Numbered from the stretch's first letter, positions 1-7,822 are shown. The stretch is DNA of 64,000 nt from Heterorhizobium halophytocola (GCF_017873095.1 NZ_JAGGJU010000001.1:310001-374000); one strand, 5' to 3'. A program made the numbers and translations. The notes: a model not told the origin generated them from the sequence alone.

Positions 1-1
1 C

Positions 2-457
2 CGGCAGATCCTGAAGGACGCCGAAGCCGCCGGCTGCGCCATCGTTCTGCCGGTCGACGGCGTGGTCGCCCGCGAATTCAAGGCCAATGCCGACAACGAG
101 ACGGTGGACGTTAACGCCATCCCGGCAGACGCCATGATGCTCGACGTCGGACCGAAATCGGTCGAAAAGGTCAATGAGTGGATTTCCAAGGGCGCGACGC
201 TCGTCTGGAACGGCCCGCTCGGTGCCTTCGAGATCCCGCCCTTCGATACCGCGACGGTGTCTGCGGCCAGACATGCCGCCGAATGCACCAAGGCCGGCAC
301 GCTGACCTCGGTTGCCGGCGGCGGCGACACGGTGGCGGCCCTCAACCATGCCGGTGTCGCCGACGACTTCACCTATGTCTCGACGGCCGGCGGTGCTTTC
401 CTCGAATGGATGGAAGGCAAGGAACTGCCGGGCGTCGCGGTTCTGACTGCCGCCTGA
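2..457 (+). CDS. pgk: Phosphoglycerate kinase, C-terminal part (5' end outside window)
   Basis: This is the last 151 residues of phosphoglycerate kinase, the glycolytic/gluconeogenic enzyme that transfers phosphate between 1,3-bisphosphoglycerate and ADP in the cytosol. The fragment carries the nucleotide-binding C-terminal lobe: the family signatures WNGPLGAFE and, further on, [13 protein letters not shown] (the GGGD loop that contacts the nucleotide phosphates) are both intact, and the end [14 protein letters not shown] is typical. The reading frame is open from base 2, so the start lies upstream of the window. It is followed by a strong terminator and then by the class I aldolase gene, a glycolytic neighbour. 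Confidence 0.97.
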   Translation, partial: RQILKDAEAAGCAIVLPVDGVVAREFKANADNETVDVNAIPADAMMLDVGPKSVEKVNEWISKGATLVWNGPLGAFEIPPFDTATVSAARHAAECTKAGTLTSVAGGGDTVAALNHAGVADDFTYVSTAGGAFLEWMEGKELPGVAVLTAA

Positions 458-491
458 CGCCTCCCGCAACCCGCTATCGGCCTCATGCAAG

Positions 492-519
492 GCGGCGCCC
501 GAAACGGCGCCGCTTTTTT
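492..519 (+). terminator. Rho-independent terminator after pgk
   Basis: A perfect 8-bp GC-rich stem (GCGGCGCC at 492-499 with GGCGCCGC at 506-513) closes a 6-base loop and is followed by six T. It lies 35 bases after the pgk stop and separates pgk transcription from the aldolase gene. Confidence 0.9.
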
Positions 520-558
520 CATGACCGAAGTCGATCCGATTTTTTCTCCGGAACATTC

Positions 559-586
559 AAACGATTGAATTCATTTTCAATCGTTT
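559..586 (+). promoter_or_regulatory. Perfect 11-bp inverted repeat upstream of aldolase gene, candidate operator
   Basis: AAACGATTGAA (559-569) and its exact reverse complement TTCAATCGTTT (576-586) flank a 6-base AT-rich spacer, about 77 bases before the fbaB start. AT-rich symmetric half-sites of this kind are common for LacI-type and similar dimeric regulators, so this may be an operator or, less likely, an mRNA leader hairpin. No regulator gene lies next to it, so the binding protein is unknown. Confidence 0.55.
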
Positions 587-662
587 CAACAACTTAGCCC
601 ATATTTTCCTGCCTCGAAACATCTGCTAACGCAGATTCAGGATGAACCCGGAGAAAGATCCC

Positions 663-1688
663 ATGAGTGAACGTCTGGAAGAAATTGCCGTCAAAATGGT
701 CGCCGATGGCAAGGGCTTGCTGGCTGCCGACGAATCGACGAGCACCATCAAGAAACGCTTCGACAGCATTGGACTGGAATCGACAGAGACAAGCCGGCGT
801 GATTATCGCGAAATGCTGTTCCGCTCGGATGAGGCGATGACGAAGCACATTTCCGGCGTCATCCTGTTCGAGGAAACGCTCTACCAGAAGGCCGCAGATG
901 GCACCTCCTTTGTCGATCTGATCAAGAAGGCCGGCGCCATTCCCGGCATCAAGGTCGACACCGGCGCCAAGCCGATGGCCGCCTTCCCGGGCGAGACCGT
1001 GACCGAGGGTCTCGACGGGCTGCGCGAACGACTGGCCGCCTACCACAGGGCCGGCGCCCGCTTCGCCAAGTGGCGTGGCGTGATCGCCATCGGCGAGAAC
1101 CGCCCGACCTGGGGCAGCATCAAGGCCAATTCGCAGGCGCTCGCCCGCTATGCCGCACTCTGCCAGGAAGCCGGCATCGTGCCGATCGTCGAACCGGAAG
1201 TGCTGATGGATGGCGATCCGGGCAACCATTCGATCGACACCTGCGCCGAGGTGACCGAGAAGGTGCTGAATACCGTCTTTGCCGATCTCTATGACGCCCG
1301 CGTCAATCTGGAAGGCATGATCCTGAAGCCCAACATGGTCATCGACGGCAAGAAGCTGCGCCAGGCCTCGGCCGCCGAAGTGGCCGAAAAGACGGTGAAG
1401 GTGCTGAAGGCAACCGTGCCCTCCGCCGTTCCCGGCATCGCCTTCCTCTCGGGCGGCCAGACCTCGGAAGAAGCGACAGCCCATCTGTCGGCGATGATCG
1501 CCAACTACGACCTCCCCTGGAAGCTCACCTTCTCCTATGGCCGCGCGCTGCAGGAAGATGCGCTGAACGCATGGGGTGGCAAGTCGGAAAACGTGGCGGC
1601 AGGCCAGCGCGCCTTTACCCACCGGGCCCGGATGAACGGCCTGGCGGCACTCGGCAACTGGAAGAAGGAACTGGAGCGCGCGGCCTGA
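663..1688 (+). CDS. fbaB: Class I fructose-bisphosphate aldolase
   Basis: Cytosolic class I (Schiff-base) aldolase that splits fructose-1,6-bisphosphate into two triose phosphates, the step next to phosphoglycerate kinase in central carbon metabolism. The 341-residue protein has GLLAADEST near the N-terminus and the active-site segment EGMILKPN with the Schiff-base lysine at about residue 222; SGGQTSEEAT further on binds phosphate. I chose the ATG at 663 because GGAG sits at 650-653, about 9 bases upstream; the frame could start at 642 but lacks a ribosome site there. It follows pgk, separated by a terminator, and ends in its own terminator. Confidence 0.96.
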   Translation: MSERLEEIAVKMVADGKGLLAADESTSTIKKRFDSIGLESTETSRRDYREMLFRSDEAMTKHISGVILFEETLYQKAADGTSFVDLIKKAGAIPGIKVDTGAKPMAAFPGETVTEGLDGLRERLAAYHRAGARFAKWRGVIAIGENRPTWGSIKANSQALARYAALCQEAGIVPIVEPEVLMDGDPGNHSIDTCAEVTEKVLNTVFADLYDARVNLEGMILKPNMVIDGKKLRQASAAEVAEKTVKVLKATVPSAVPGIAFLSGGQTSEEATAHLSAMIANYDLPWKLTFSYGRALQEDALNAWGGKSENVAAGQRAFTHRARMNGLAALGNWKKELERAA

Positions 1689-1731
1689 GGGCCCAGCCAG
1701 GCGCACCCTTCTCTATTGTCATCGTGACAGG

Positions 1732-1758
1732 AAAGGCACTCCCCGCGAGTGCCTTTTT
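1732..1758 (+). terminator. Rho-independent terminator after aldolase gene
   Basis: A perfect 10-bp stem (AAAGGCACTC at 1732-1741, GAGTGCCTTT at 1747-1756) with a 5-base loop runs into a T stretch. It ends fbaB transcription 44 bases after the stop codon. Confidence 0.9.
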
Positions 1759-1795
1759 CTTTAGGTTTGCACCCCGCACACCTTAAGGAGATCCC

Positions 1796-2704
1796 ATGCC
1801 TGAATGCCGCTTCGTCACCGTCGATGTCTTCACCGCAGAGCGGTTCAGCGGCAATCCCCTTGCCGTGGTCTTCAACGCCGAGGACCTGAGCGATCTGCAG
1901 ATGCAGGCGGTCGCCGCCGAGTTCGGCTATTCCGAGACAACCTTCGTCCTGCCACCGCAGGACACTGCCAATACCGCGCAGGTGAGGATTTTCACGCCGG
2001 TGACCGAAGTGCCCTTCGCCGGGCATCCCAATGTCGGAACGGGCTTTGCTCTGGGGCGGATGAACGAGATCTTCGGCAAGCCTGTCGGGGACGATCTCCG
2101 CTTCGAGGAAAAGGCCGGGCTGGTCGCGGTGCGGCTTGAGCGGCAGGCAGGAGAAGTCGTCGGCGCGCGGATCACCGCCCCCGGTCCGCTCACCATCGGC
2201 GCTGAGGTGGACACGGCAACCATTGCCGAGTGCCTGTCGCTAGGCGCGGGTGACATCGCGACCGGGCGACACCTGCCGGCCTTCGTTTCCGTCGGGCTGA
2301 AATTCATCATGGTCGAGCTCCGGGATCTCGATGCTCTGGCAAGGGCCGAAAGCAATCTGCAGGCGCTGAAGGCGCTCTGCGCGGCGCATGCGGACGAGAA
2401 TTGCGACTGCGCCACCTTCCTCTATGTCCGGGGCGGCGACAACGGGATCCGGGCGCGCATGTTCGCCCCGCTCGACAATGTCACGGAGGATCCGGCCACT
2501 GGTAGCGCCTCCGCCGCGCTCGGCAGTTATCTGGCGCATATCGATGCCTTATCGGGCCGGACCACCTTCACCATCGACCAGGGCGTCGAGATGGGGCGGC
2601 CAAGCCGCATTGTGGTCGATGTCGAAAGCGATGCCGGCAGGTTGCGCGCCGTCAGCGTCGCCGGCCCCTGCGTCGAGGTGATGCGCGGCATGCTTCGCGT
2701 CTGA
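1796..2704 (+). CDS. PhzF family isomerase/epimerase-like protein
   Basis: A 302-residue member of the PhzF (diaminopimelate-epimerase fold) family. The N-terminal half shows the conserved D-x-F-T...F-x-G-N-P-L-A opening and GYSETTFV, whose glutamate (about residue 47) is the catalytic acid/base in PhzF. The C-terminal half has the matching R-x-F-A-P...EDPATGSA segment that closes the active site. The family includes phenazine-pathway PhzF but most members, as here, are stand-alone isomerases with unknown substrates; nothing nearby suggests phenazine synthesis. The start is set by AAGGAG at 1785-1790, six bases before the ATG. It appears to be a single-gene unit. Confidence 0.9.
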   Translation: MPECRFVTVDVFTAERFSGNPLAVVFNAEDLSDLQMQAVAAEFGYSETTFVLPPQDTANTAQVRIFTPVTEVPFAGHPNVGTGFALGRMNEIFGKPVGDDLRFEEKAGLVAVRLERQAGEVVGARITAPGPLTIGAEVDTATIAECLSLGAGDIATGRHLPAFVSVGLKFIMVELRDLDALARAESNLQALKALCAAHADENCDCATFLYVRGGDNGIRARMFAPLDNVTEDPATGSASAALGSYLAHIDALSGRTTFTIDQGVEMGRPSRIVVDVESDAGRLRAVSVAGPCVEVMRGMLRV

Positions 2705-2733
2705 GGCCCCGAATCGCAAAGATCGCGCGCGTC

Positions 2734-2889
2734 TTAAGGTCTTATCAGCAGGACCAGCGACCAGGCGATGAAAGCGACGATCGCAATTTTCCAGAAATCC
2801 CGCCGCTTGCGAAAGCCCGGCAGGCCTAGCGGCTTGATGATCTGGATAATCATGGCCATGATCAGCAGAACGGATATGATCTTGGCCAT
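2734..2889 (-). CDS. Small hydrophobic membrane protein, function unknown
   Basis: A 51-residue protein with two predicted membrane helices: residues about 3-18 (ISVLLIMAMIIQIIKPLG) and about 31-48 (WKIAIVAFIAWSLVLLI), joined by a short positively charged loop (RKRRD). The frame is open further upstream to base 3000, but the ATG at 2889 has GGGAG seven bases in front of it and the extra residues are not membrane-like, so I use the short form. I believe close rhizobial relatives have a similar small protein, but I know no function. It runs opposite to the MFS gene that follows. Confidence 0.7.
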   Translation of the reverse strand: MAKIISVLLIMAMIIQIIKPLGLPGFRKRRDFWKIAIVAFIAWSLVLLIRP

Positions 2890-3071
2890 GCAGACTCCCG
2901 GGTCAAAATTGCTCCTGCCACGAACAGACCACCATTCGGCTTCAGGCTTGAGCCAGAATTCGTTAGCCTTTTGAAGTTTACAGTGCAACCGACGCGACAA
3001 AAGCTCGTTACGAGGAAGAGCGCTTCTTCGTAACCTCCGCCACCTCCAGCCACGATTGACGATAAGACATC

Positions 3072-4340
3072 ATGAGACGAAATCTCCTGCCTGTCCTGGC
3101 GCTTCTGCTTGGAACCCTCTTCCTGTTTCTCGGAAATGGCCTGCACGGTCTGCTCCTGCCGGTTCGCGGTTCGGCCGAAGGCTATTCCAACGAAGTGCTC
3201 GGCCTGCTCGGCACCTCCTGGGCATCCGGCTTCGTGCTGGGATGCTTCTATGCACCGAAGCTCGTCATGCGCATCGGCCATGTCCGGGCCTTTTCCGGCT
3301 TCATCGCCATGATCGCCATCATCGCGCTGACCACCGGCATCTTCGTCGACGACTATGCCTGGGTCGGCCTTCGCGCGCTCACCGGCTTCTGCACCGCCGG
3401 CACGCAGATGATCATCGAGAGCTGGCTGAACGAGCGCGCCTCGAACGAGAGCCGCGGCACGATCTTTTCCTTCTATATCTCGATCACCCTGATCGGCGTG
3501 GTCGGCGGCCAGATGATCGTCGGTTTCGGCGATACGCTGACGCCGATCCTGTTCATGTGCTGCGGCATCTTCTACTGCATCGCCATGCTGCCGACGACCT
3601 TTTCGGTTGCCGCCTCCCCGCAGCCGCTGAAATCGGTGAAGCTCGATCTGAGGCAACTCTACAAGAACTCGCCCGTCTCCTGCGTCGGCATCCTGCTGAT
3701 CGGCATCGCCAATGGCGCCTATGGCACGCTCGGCGCCGTGTTCGGCTCCCGCGTGGGCCTTGCGCCTGGCAGCATCGCAGCCATGCTGTCCTTCACCATC
3801 TTTCTCGGAGCGTTGGCCCAGATGCCGGCCGGCAAGGCATCGGACATGACCGACCGGCGCTATGTGTTGGCAAGCCTTGCCGCTGTGGCCGCCCTTGCGG
3901 CCATCGCCATCCTGGTGATCAATCCGGCAAACCCGATCCTGCTGATCGGCCTTGTCGCGGTCTACGGCACCGCCGCCAACACGCTCTACCCGATCGCTGT
4001 TGCGCATGCGAACGACTTTGCCTCGCCGGAGGAGTTCGTCAAGGTATCCGGCGGCCTCTTGCTTCTGTTCGGCATCGGCACGATCATCGGCCCGACCCTT
4101 GGCGGTCCGATCATGACCATGTTCGGCCCCTACAAGCTGTTTGCCGTCACCGCCATTGCCCATGTCGGCGTTGCGGCCTATGCGATGTTCCGCAGCCGTC
4201 TGCGCGCCGCCGTTCCGATCGAGGACCGTGGACCGGCGCCGGGCCTGTCGGTCGCCGGCCACCCGGTCAATACGCCGGAAGGTCTGCAACTCGACCCGCG
4301 TGCCAACCTGCAAGAAGAGCGTCCGGCCCCGGCCGAATGA
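3072..4340 (+). CDS. MFS transporter (YcaD-like)
   Basis: A 422-residue major facilitator superfamily protein of the inner membrane with about 12 hydrophobic helices between residues 5 and 385. The loop after helix 2 (the RIGHVRAFSG region) resembles the MFS G-x-x-x-D-R-x-G-R-R signature in reduced form, and NERASNESRGTIFSFYI lies at the start of the fourth helix region, as in the YcaD/UhpC-like subgroup. The C-terminus is a 40-residue Pro-rich hydrophilic tail. The substrate cannot be read from sequence. DUF1192 follows 19 bases downstream and may be co-transcribed. Confidence 0.88.
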   Translation: MRRNLLPVLALLLGTLFLFLGNGLHGLLLPVRGSAEGYSNEVLGLLGTSWASGFVLGCFYAPKLVMRIGHVRAFSGFIAMIAIIALTTGIFVDDYAWVGLRALTGFCTAGTQMIIESWLNERASNESRGTIFSFYISITLIGVVGGQMIVGFGDTLTPILFMCCGIFYCIAMLPTTFSVAASPQPLKSVKLDLRQLYKNSPVSCVGILLIGIANGAYGTLGAVFGSRVGLAPGSIAAMLSFTIFLGALAQMPAGKASDMTDRRYVLASLAAVAALAAIAILVINPANPILLIGLVAVYGTAANTLYPIAVAHANDFASPEEFVKVSGGLLLLFGIGTIIGPTLGGPIMTMFGPYKLFAVTAIAHVGVAAYAMFRSRLRAAVPIEDRGPAPGLSVAGHPVNTPEGLQLDPRANLQEERPAPAE

Positions 4341-4359
4341 CAACGAAGAGGAAAGATGC

Positions 4360-4551
4360 ATGAGCCTGTTCGATGACGATCGTCCGAAAAAGCCTGTCGG
4401 CCACGAAATCGGCTGCGACCTCACATTGCTGTCTGCCGCAGAGCTGCGCGCCAGGATTGATCTCCTTTCGGAAGAAATCCGCCGGCTCGAAGTGGAATGC
4501 GGCAAGAAACAGGCAGGCAAGCTTGCAGCGGAAAGCTTCTTCCGCAAATAA
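4360..4551 (+). CDS. DUF1192 family small protein
   Basis: A 63-residue protein of the DUF1192 family, common in Rhizobiales and of unknown function. It opens MSLFDDDRPKKP, typical for the family, and its second half (residues about 22-50) is a heptad-like stretch rich in Leu, Glu and Arg that should form one amphipathic helix or coiled coil. The ATG at 4360 is preceded by GAAGAGGAAAG, an acceptable ribosome site. It lies 19 bases after the MFS gene and just upstream of the CtrA-box region and rcdA. Confidence 0.85.
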   Translation: MSLFDDDRPKKPVGHEIGCDLTLLSAAELRARIDLLSEEIRRLEVECGKKQAGKLAAESFFRK

Positions 4552-4616
4552 GGACGAAACACGCAATACTTGCAGAGGCCAAGCAGACCAAGGCCGGCAC
4601 TGAATTGGCAGATGCA

Positions 4617-4631
4617 TTAACGGGACATTAA
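4617..4631 (+). promoter_or_regulatory. CtrA binding box 1 (TTAA-N7-TTAA)
   Basis: TTAA at 4617-4620 and TTAA at 4628-4631 are spaced by exactly seven bases, and the second half reads TTAAC: the full consensus for the alphaproteobacterial cell-cycle regulator CtrA. It is 295 bases ahead of the rcdA start and directly ahead of a hairpin/terminator unit (4655-4753), so it may control a short transcript rather than rcdA. A loose -10 match (TATATG at 4650-4655) follows at a normal distance. Confidence 0.75.
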
Positions 4632-4659
4632 CTAGTTTCAGCCAAGATGTATATGTCCG

Positions 4660-4753
4660 GTTCTTCCGGACTCAGGCAGTTTCTCCACTCGGCGAATAGG
4701 TCTGATTTTTCTCCCTGTTTTACCTTGAGAGCCGCTTTTGCGGCTCTTTTTTT
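4660..4753 (+). ncRNA. Candidate small RNA between DUF1192 and rcdA, behind a CtrA box
   Basis: No protein gene fits this interval, but it has the build of a rhizobial trans-acting small RNA of about 90-95 bases. After CtrA box 1 comes a possible -10, then a hairpin (UCAGGC at 4672-4677 with GUCUGA at 4700-4705, one wobble pair) with UUUCUCC in its loop, then an unpaired pyrimidine stretch with UUUUUCUCCC (4706-4715), then a perfect 8-bp terminator. The pyrimidine motifs resemble anti-Shine-Dalgarno loops of alphaproteobacterial small RNAs. The 5' end is uncertain: a 6-bp hairpin at 4655-4671 may be inside or outside the transcript. This is inference from structure; the terminator could also simply end the DUF1192 transcript. 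Confidence 0.45.
4728..4753 (+). terminator. Rho-independent terminator between DUF1192 and rcdA
   Basis: AGAGCCGC (4728-4735) and GCGGCTCT (4740-4747) form a perfect 8-bp stem with a TTTT loop, followed by seven T. It lies 177 bases after the DUF1192 stop and before CtrA box 2, so it insulates rcdA from upstream transcription. Confidence 0.92.
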
Positions 4754-4785
4754 ATGCTCACCCCGTTTTCACGAAGATGTGGGAA

Positions 4786-4800
4786 TTAACCCTTTCTTAA
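4786..4800 (+). promoter_or_regulatory. CtrA binding box 2 ahead of rcdA (TTAA-N7-TTAA)
   Basis: TTAA at 4786-4789 and TTAA at 4797-4800 with a seven-base spacer, first half TTAACC as in rhizobial CtrA sites. It is 112 bases before the rcdA ATG and after the upstream terminator, the right place for a promoter box. CtrA control of rcdA is known from Caulobacter; here it is inferred from the motif. Confidence 0.8.
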
Positions 4801-4911
4801 TTATCGGCTTGCGGTTTTCAGGTATTGGCATCATGTTTAGAACAAATAGCCATCCTAATGCGTTAGGGTCCGGTAATTATCTAAGTGATGCGTGAAACAG
4901 GGAAACAACCG

Positions 4912-5427
4912 ATGACGGATCAAAGCGCGAATACAATCAGCTTTGCCAATCGCGCCGCCCAATCGTCACAGTTCAAGACGATTTACGCCGAAGGCATGGG
5001 CCTGGTTGAAGAAACAGCTGCCTATCTCGACGGCCCCGGCCGCGCTGCCGCCAAGGTTTTGCCGCGTATGGCCTCTGTCCTTTATGCCGCAGAATCGATG
5101 CGGCTGACCACCCGCCTGATGCAGATGGCCTCCTGGCTTCTGCTGCAGCGTGCGGTCAACAACGGCGAAATGAGCCACGATCAGGTTCTGTCGGAAAAGA
5201 ACAAGGTGCGCCTCGACGGCTTCAACGTCGATCGTGCGGCCCCCGGCTGGAGCGATCTGCCGGAATCCTTCCGCGACCTGGTCGAACGTTCGCTGCGCCT
5301 GCAGAACCGCATTTCCCTGCTCGACCGCGAAATCTATCGCCCGGATGAGGCAAGCATCGTTCCTGACAATGAAAACAGCGTACAGGCGCAGCTCAATCTG
5401 CTGCGCACGGCCTTCAACGCTGGCTGA
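4912..5427 (+). CDS. rcdA: RcdA, regulator/adaptor of CtrA degradation (DUF1465)
   Basis: A 171-residue DUF1465 protein, the family of Caulobacter RcdA, which together with CpdR and PopA delivers the cell-cycle regulator CtrA to the ClpXP protease. The core (residues about 15-120) is all-helical with the family's AESMRLTTRLMQMASWLLLQ segment and SLRLQNRISLLDREIY, followed by an acidic, flexible tail of the kind that carries cargo in RcdA. I chose the ATG at 4912, which has AGGGAA seven bases upstream, over the one at 4885. Two CtrA boxes precede it, implying that CtrA drives its own degradation factor. A partner, cpdR, lies at 61.1 kb. Confidence 0.9.
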   Translation: MTDQSANTISFANRAAQSSQFKTIYAEGMGLVEETAAYLDGPGRAAAKVLPRMASVLYAAESMRLTTRLMQMASWLLLQRAVNNGEMSHDQVLSEKNKVRLDGFNVDRAAPGWSDLPESFRDLVERSLRLQNRISLLDREIYRPDEASIVPDNENSVQAQLNLLRTAFNAG

Positions 5428-5461
5428 CACGACGATCCACCGCCACTCAGCACTATTTTCG

Positions 5462-5492
5462 CCCGGTTTGCCTGACGCAGACCGGGTTTTTT
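5462..5492 (+). terminator. Rho-independent terminator after rcdA
   Basis: CCCGGTTTG (5462-5470) pairs with CAGACCGGG (5478-5486) through nine positions with one G-U pair; a 7-base loop and six T follow. It ends the rcdA transcript. Confidence 0.88.
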
Positions 5493-5549
5493 CTTGTATC
5501 CTTTCTCCCCGGTGTCGCTGCCGTGATTGGATCGAAAGCGAACAACGTG

Positions 5550-5577
5550 AAAAAGCCCGGACGAAGCCGGGCTTTTT
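5550..5577 (-). terminator. Bidirectional terminator after rpmE
   Basis: AAAAAGCCCGG (5550-5560) and CCGGGCTTTTT (5567-5577) make a perfect 11-bp stem with A/T tails on both sides, so it can stop transcription from either strand. It lies 25 bases past the rpmE stop on the minus strand and backs up the rcdA terminator. Confidence 0.88.
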
Positions 5578-5602
5578 GCAAAGTCGAAAACGGTTCGGAG
5601 AC

Positions 5603-5824
5603 TTAGAGGCCGAGGCCGCCGAAACGCTTGTTGAACTTGGAGAGACGACCACCACGGTCCATGAGCTGCTGGTTGCCGCCCGTCCAAGCCGGATGGGACT
5701 TGGGGTCGATTTCCAGGTTCATGACTGCGCCTTCGGAGCCCCAGGTCGAAAAGGTCTCGTATTCGGTGCCATCGGTCATGACAACTTTGATCTTGTGGTA
5801 TTCGGGATGAATGTCAGCCTTCAT
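5603..5824 (-). CDS. rpmE: 50S ribosomal protein L31, zinc-free type
   Basis: A 73-residue L31 of the large ribosomal subunit, with the family opening MKADIHPEY and the [13 protein letters not shown] segment [10 protein letters not shown] followed by [14 protein letters not shown]. It has no cysteine at all, so it lacks the zinc-binding Cys set of C+ L31 proteins and is a zinc-independent form. The ATG at 5824 has AGGAA upstream. Transcription is divergent from the ABC exporter, and a hairpin in the leader (5894-5921) could serve control of this gene. Confidence 0.96.
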   Translation of the reverse strand: MKADIHPEYHKIKVVMTDGTEYETFSTWGSEGAVMNLEIDPKSHPAWTGGNQQLMDRGGRLSKFNKRFGGLGL

Positions 5825-5893
5825 AGCGATGTTCCTGATCTGCCGGAGGGTCCATATGCCGCAATTGCGTCAGCGGACCGTCTTGAATAAATG

Positions 5894-5921
5894 AAGCCGT
5901 AGTCTGACTTGGCTACGGCTT
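5894..5921 (-). promoter_or_regulatory. 9-bp inverted repeat in rpmE/ABC-exporter divergent region
   Basis: AAGCCGTAG (5894-5902) and CTACGGCTT (5913-5921) are exact inverted copies around a 10-base loop. It sits 70-97 bases upstream of rpmE, where an L31 mRNA leader would be, and about 85 bases upstream of the exporter. It may be a leader structure or a protein site; no T tract follows on either strand, so it is not a good terminator. Confidence 0.4.
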
Positions 5922-6004
5922 TCCAATTCGATGCGGTGCCTATACATGAAGGACGCGCGGATAACAAGAGCCAAGGCGGCAGCGAACGACGTGAACGCAG
6001 GAGC

Positions 6005-7816
6005 ATGGATCAAGTGACAAATCGAGACGGCGGCACCGCATCGCCGCGACGCTCACCGAGACCTCTGGCAAGCCTCATTCCCTATCTCAAGCGATACCGC
6101 GGCATGGTCGCCGCCGCCCTGTTCTTCCTGACGCTGGCGGCCGCAACCACGCTCACTTTGCCCCTCGCCGTTCGCCGCATGATCGACCACGGCTTCAACG
6201 AAGCCAATCGCGGCTTCATCAACAACTACTTCGGCATGCTGCTCGTCATCGCCGTGGTGCTGGCCCTGGCAAGCGCCCTGCGATACTACTATGTGATCAG
6301 CATTGGCGAGAGAATCGTCTCCGATCTGCGCCGCGACGTCTTTGCCCATGTCACCACCCTGTCGCCCGCCTTTTTCGATGTCACCCAGTCCGGCGAAATC
6401 GTCTCACGGCTGACGGCCGACACAGCCCAGATCAAGTCCGCCTTCGGTGCCACCGCCTCGCAGGCGCTGCGCAACCTGATCCTCTGTCTTGGCGCCATGG
6501 GCATGATGACCTACACCAGCCCGCGACTGTCCGTGCTGGTGCTGATCGCCATCCCGATCATCGTCTTCCCGCTCGTGGCCTTCGGCCGCTCGGTGCGCAA
6601 GCGCTCCAGGGCTGCCCAGGATACGCTGGCCGACGCCTCGGCCTTTGCCGCCGAGACGATCGGCGCGTCCCGCACCGTCCAGGCCTTTGGCGGCGAAGCT
6701 GCTGCTGCAAACCGCTTCGGCGGATCGGTCGAGGCTGCCTATGACGCCGCCCGTGCCGCTATCCGCGCCCGCTCGATACTGACGGCGATCGCCATCACTC
6801 TGGTGTTCGGCAGCGTGGTTGCCGTTCTCTGGGTCGGCGCGCAGGGCGTTCTCTCCGGCACCATGAGCGCCGGCACGCTCAGCCAGTTCCTGCTCTATTC
6901 GGTGATCGCCGCAAGCGCGCTCGGCAGCCTCTCGGAAGTCTGGGGTGAACTGTCGCAGGCGGGCGGAGCCGCAGAGCGCCTGACCGAACTGCTGCAGGAA
7001 GTCTCCGCCGTCGAAAACCCGAAGACGCCGACACCCCTGCCCTCGCCGGCGCGCGGCGCGGTGACCTTCGATGACGTGCGCTTTGCCTATCCGAGCGACC
7101 CCAATCGTTCCGCGCTCAAGGGCCTGGCCCTGACGGTGAAGCCCGGCGAGACCGTGGCCGTCGTCGGCCCGTCCGGCGCCGGCAAGAGCACGATCTTCTC
7201 CCTGCTCCTGCGCTTTTACGATCCGACCAGCGGGACGATCGCGCTCGACGGCGTGGATATCCGCAAGGCCGATCTGCACGAATTGCGCGAGCGCATCGCC
7301 ATCGTGCCGCAGGATGTGACGATCTTCGCCTCGAGCCTGCATGACAACATTGCGTTCGGCTGTCCCGGCGCCAGCCGCGAGGCCGTGGAAGCGGCCGCGA
7401 AAGCTGCCCATGCCGACGAGTTCATCACAAGGCTCGAGCGTGGCTACGACACGCCGGCCGGCGAGCGCGGCGTCACGCTATCGGGCGGCCAGCGCCAGCG
7501 CATCGCGATTGCCAGGGCCATCCTGAAGAATGCGCCGGTGCTGCTGCTCGACGAGGCGACCTCCGCACTCGATGCCGAAAGCGAGCAGCTGGTGCAGACG
7601 GCGCTCGACGGTCTGATGCAGGGCCGCACCACGATCGTCATCGCCCACCGCCTTGCAACCGTGCTGAAGGCCGATCGGATCCTCGTTGTCGACGACGGCC
7701 GCATCGTCGAGGAAGGCACCCACGCGACGCTGAGCCGCAACGGCGGCATCTATGCCAAGCTCGCCCGGCTGCAATTCGACATTGCCGGCGACCAGCTGGC
7801 GGCTCACCGCGCCTGA
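6005..7816 (+). CDS. ABC exporter, fused membrane and ATPase domains
   Basis: A 603-residue half-transporter of the ABC exporter (MsbA/LmrA-like) class in the inner membrane. Residues about 30-320 form a six-helix ABC membrane domain. The ATPase follows with Walker A GPSGAGKST, Q-loop IVPQDVTIF, signature LSGGQRQRIAIARAIL, Walker B VLLLDEATSALD and the H-loop IAHRLAT, all intact. It probably works as a homodimer exporting a lipid or hydrophobic compound; the substrate is unknown. The start is uncertain: ATG 6005 has AGGAG only one base upstream, and the frame is open to a TTG at 5909 with a GTG at 5936. Confidence 0.9.
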   Translation: MDQVTNRDGGTASPRRSPRPLASLIPYLKRYRGMVAAALFFLTLAAATTLTLPLAVRRMIDHGFNEANRGFINNYFGMLLVIAVVLALASALRYYYVISIGERIVSDLRRDVFAHVTTLSPAFFDVTQSGEIVSRLTADTAQIKSAFGATASQALRNLILCLGAMGMMTYTSPRLSVLVLIAIPIIVFPLVAFGRSVRKRSRAAQDTLADASAFAAETIGASRTVQAFGGEAAAANRFGGSVEAAYDAARAAIRARSILTAIAITLVFGSVVAVLWVGAQGVLSGTMSAGTLSQFLLYSVIAASALGSLSEVWGELSQAGGAAERLTELLQEVSAVENPKTPTPLPSPARGAVTFDDVRFAYPSDPNRSALKGLALTVKPGETVAVVGPSGAGKSTIFSLLLRFYDPTSGTIALDGVDIRKADLHELRERIAIVPQDVTIFASSLHDNIAFGCPGASREAVEAAAKAAHADEFITRLERGYDTPAGERGVTLSGGQRQRIAIARAILKNAPVLLLDEATSALDAESEQLVQTALDGLMQGRTTIVIAHRLATVLKADRILVVDDGRIVEEGTHATLSRNGGIYAKLARLQFDIAGDQLAAHRA

Positions 7817-7822
7817 TCCTGC

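Noticed and set aside
594..1706. 370-codon minus-strand open frame
   Set aside because: It is antisense to the class I aldolase, whose sequence is unmistakable.
4647..4895. 82-codon open frame between DUF1192 and rcdA
   Set aside because: It runs through a perfect terminator and CtrA box 2, has no ribosome site and a Phe/Ser-rich composition unlike real proteins here.
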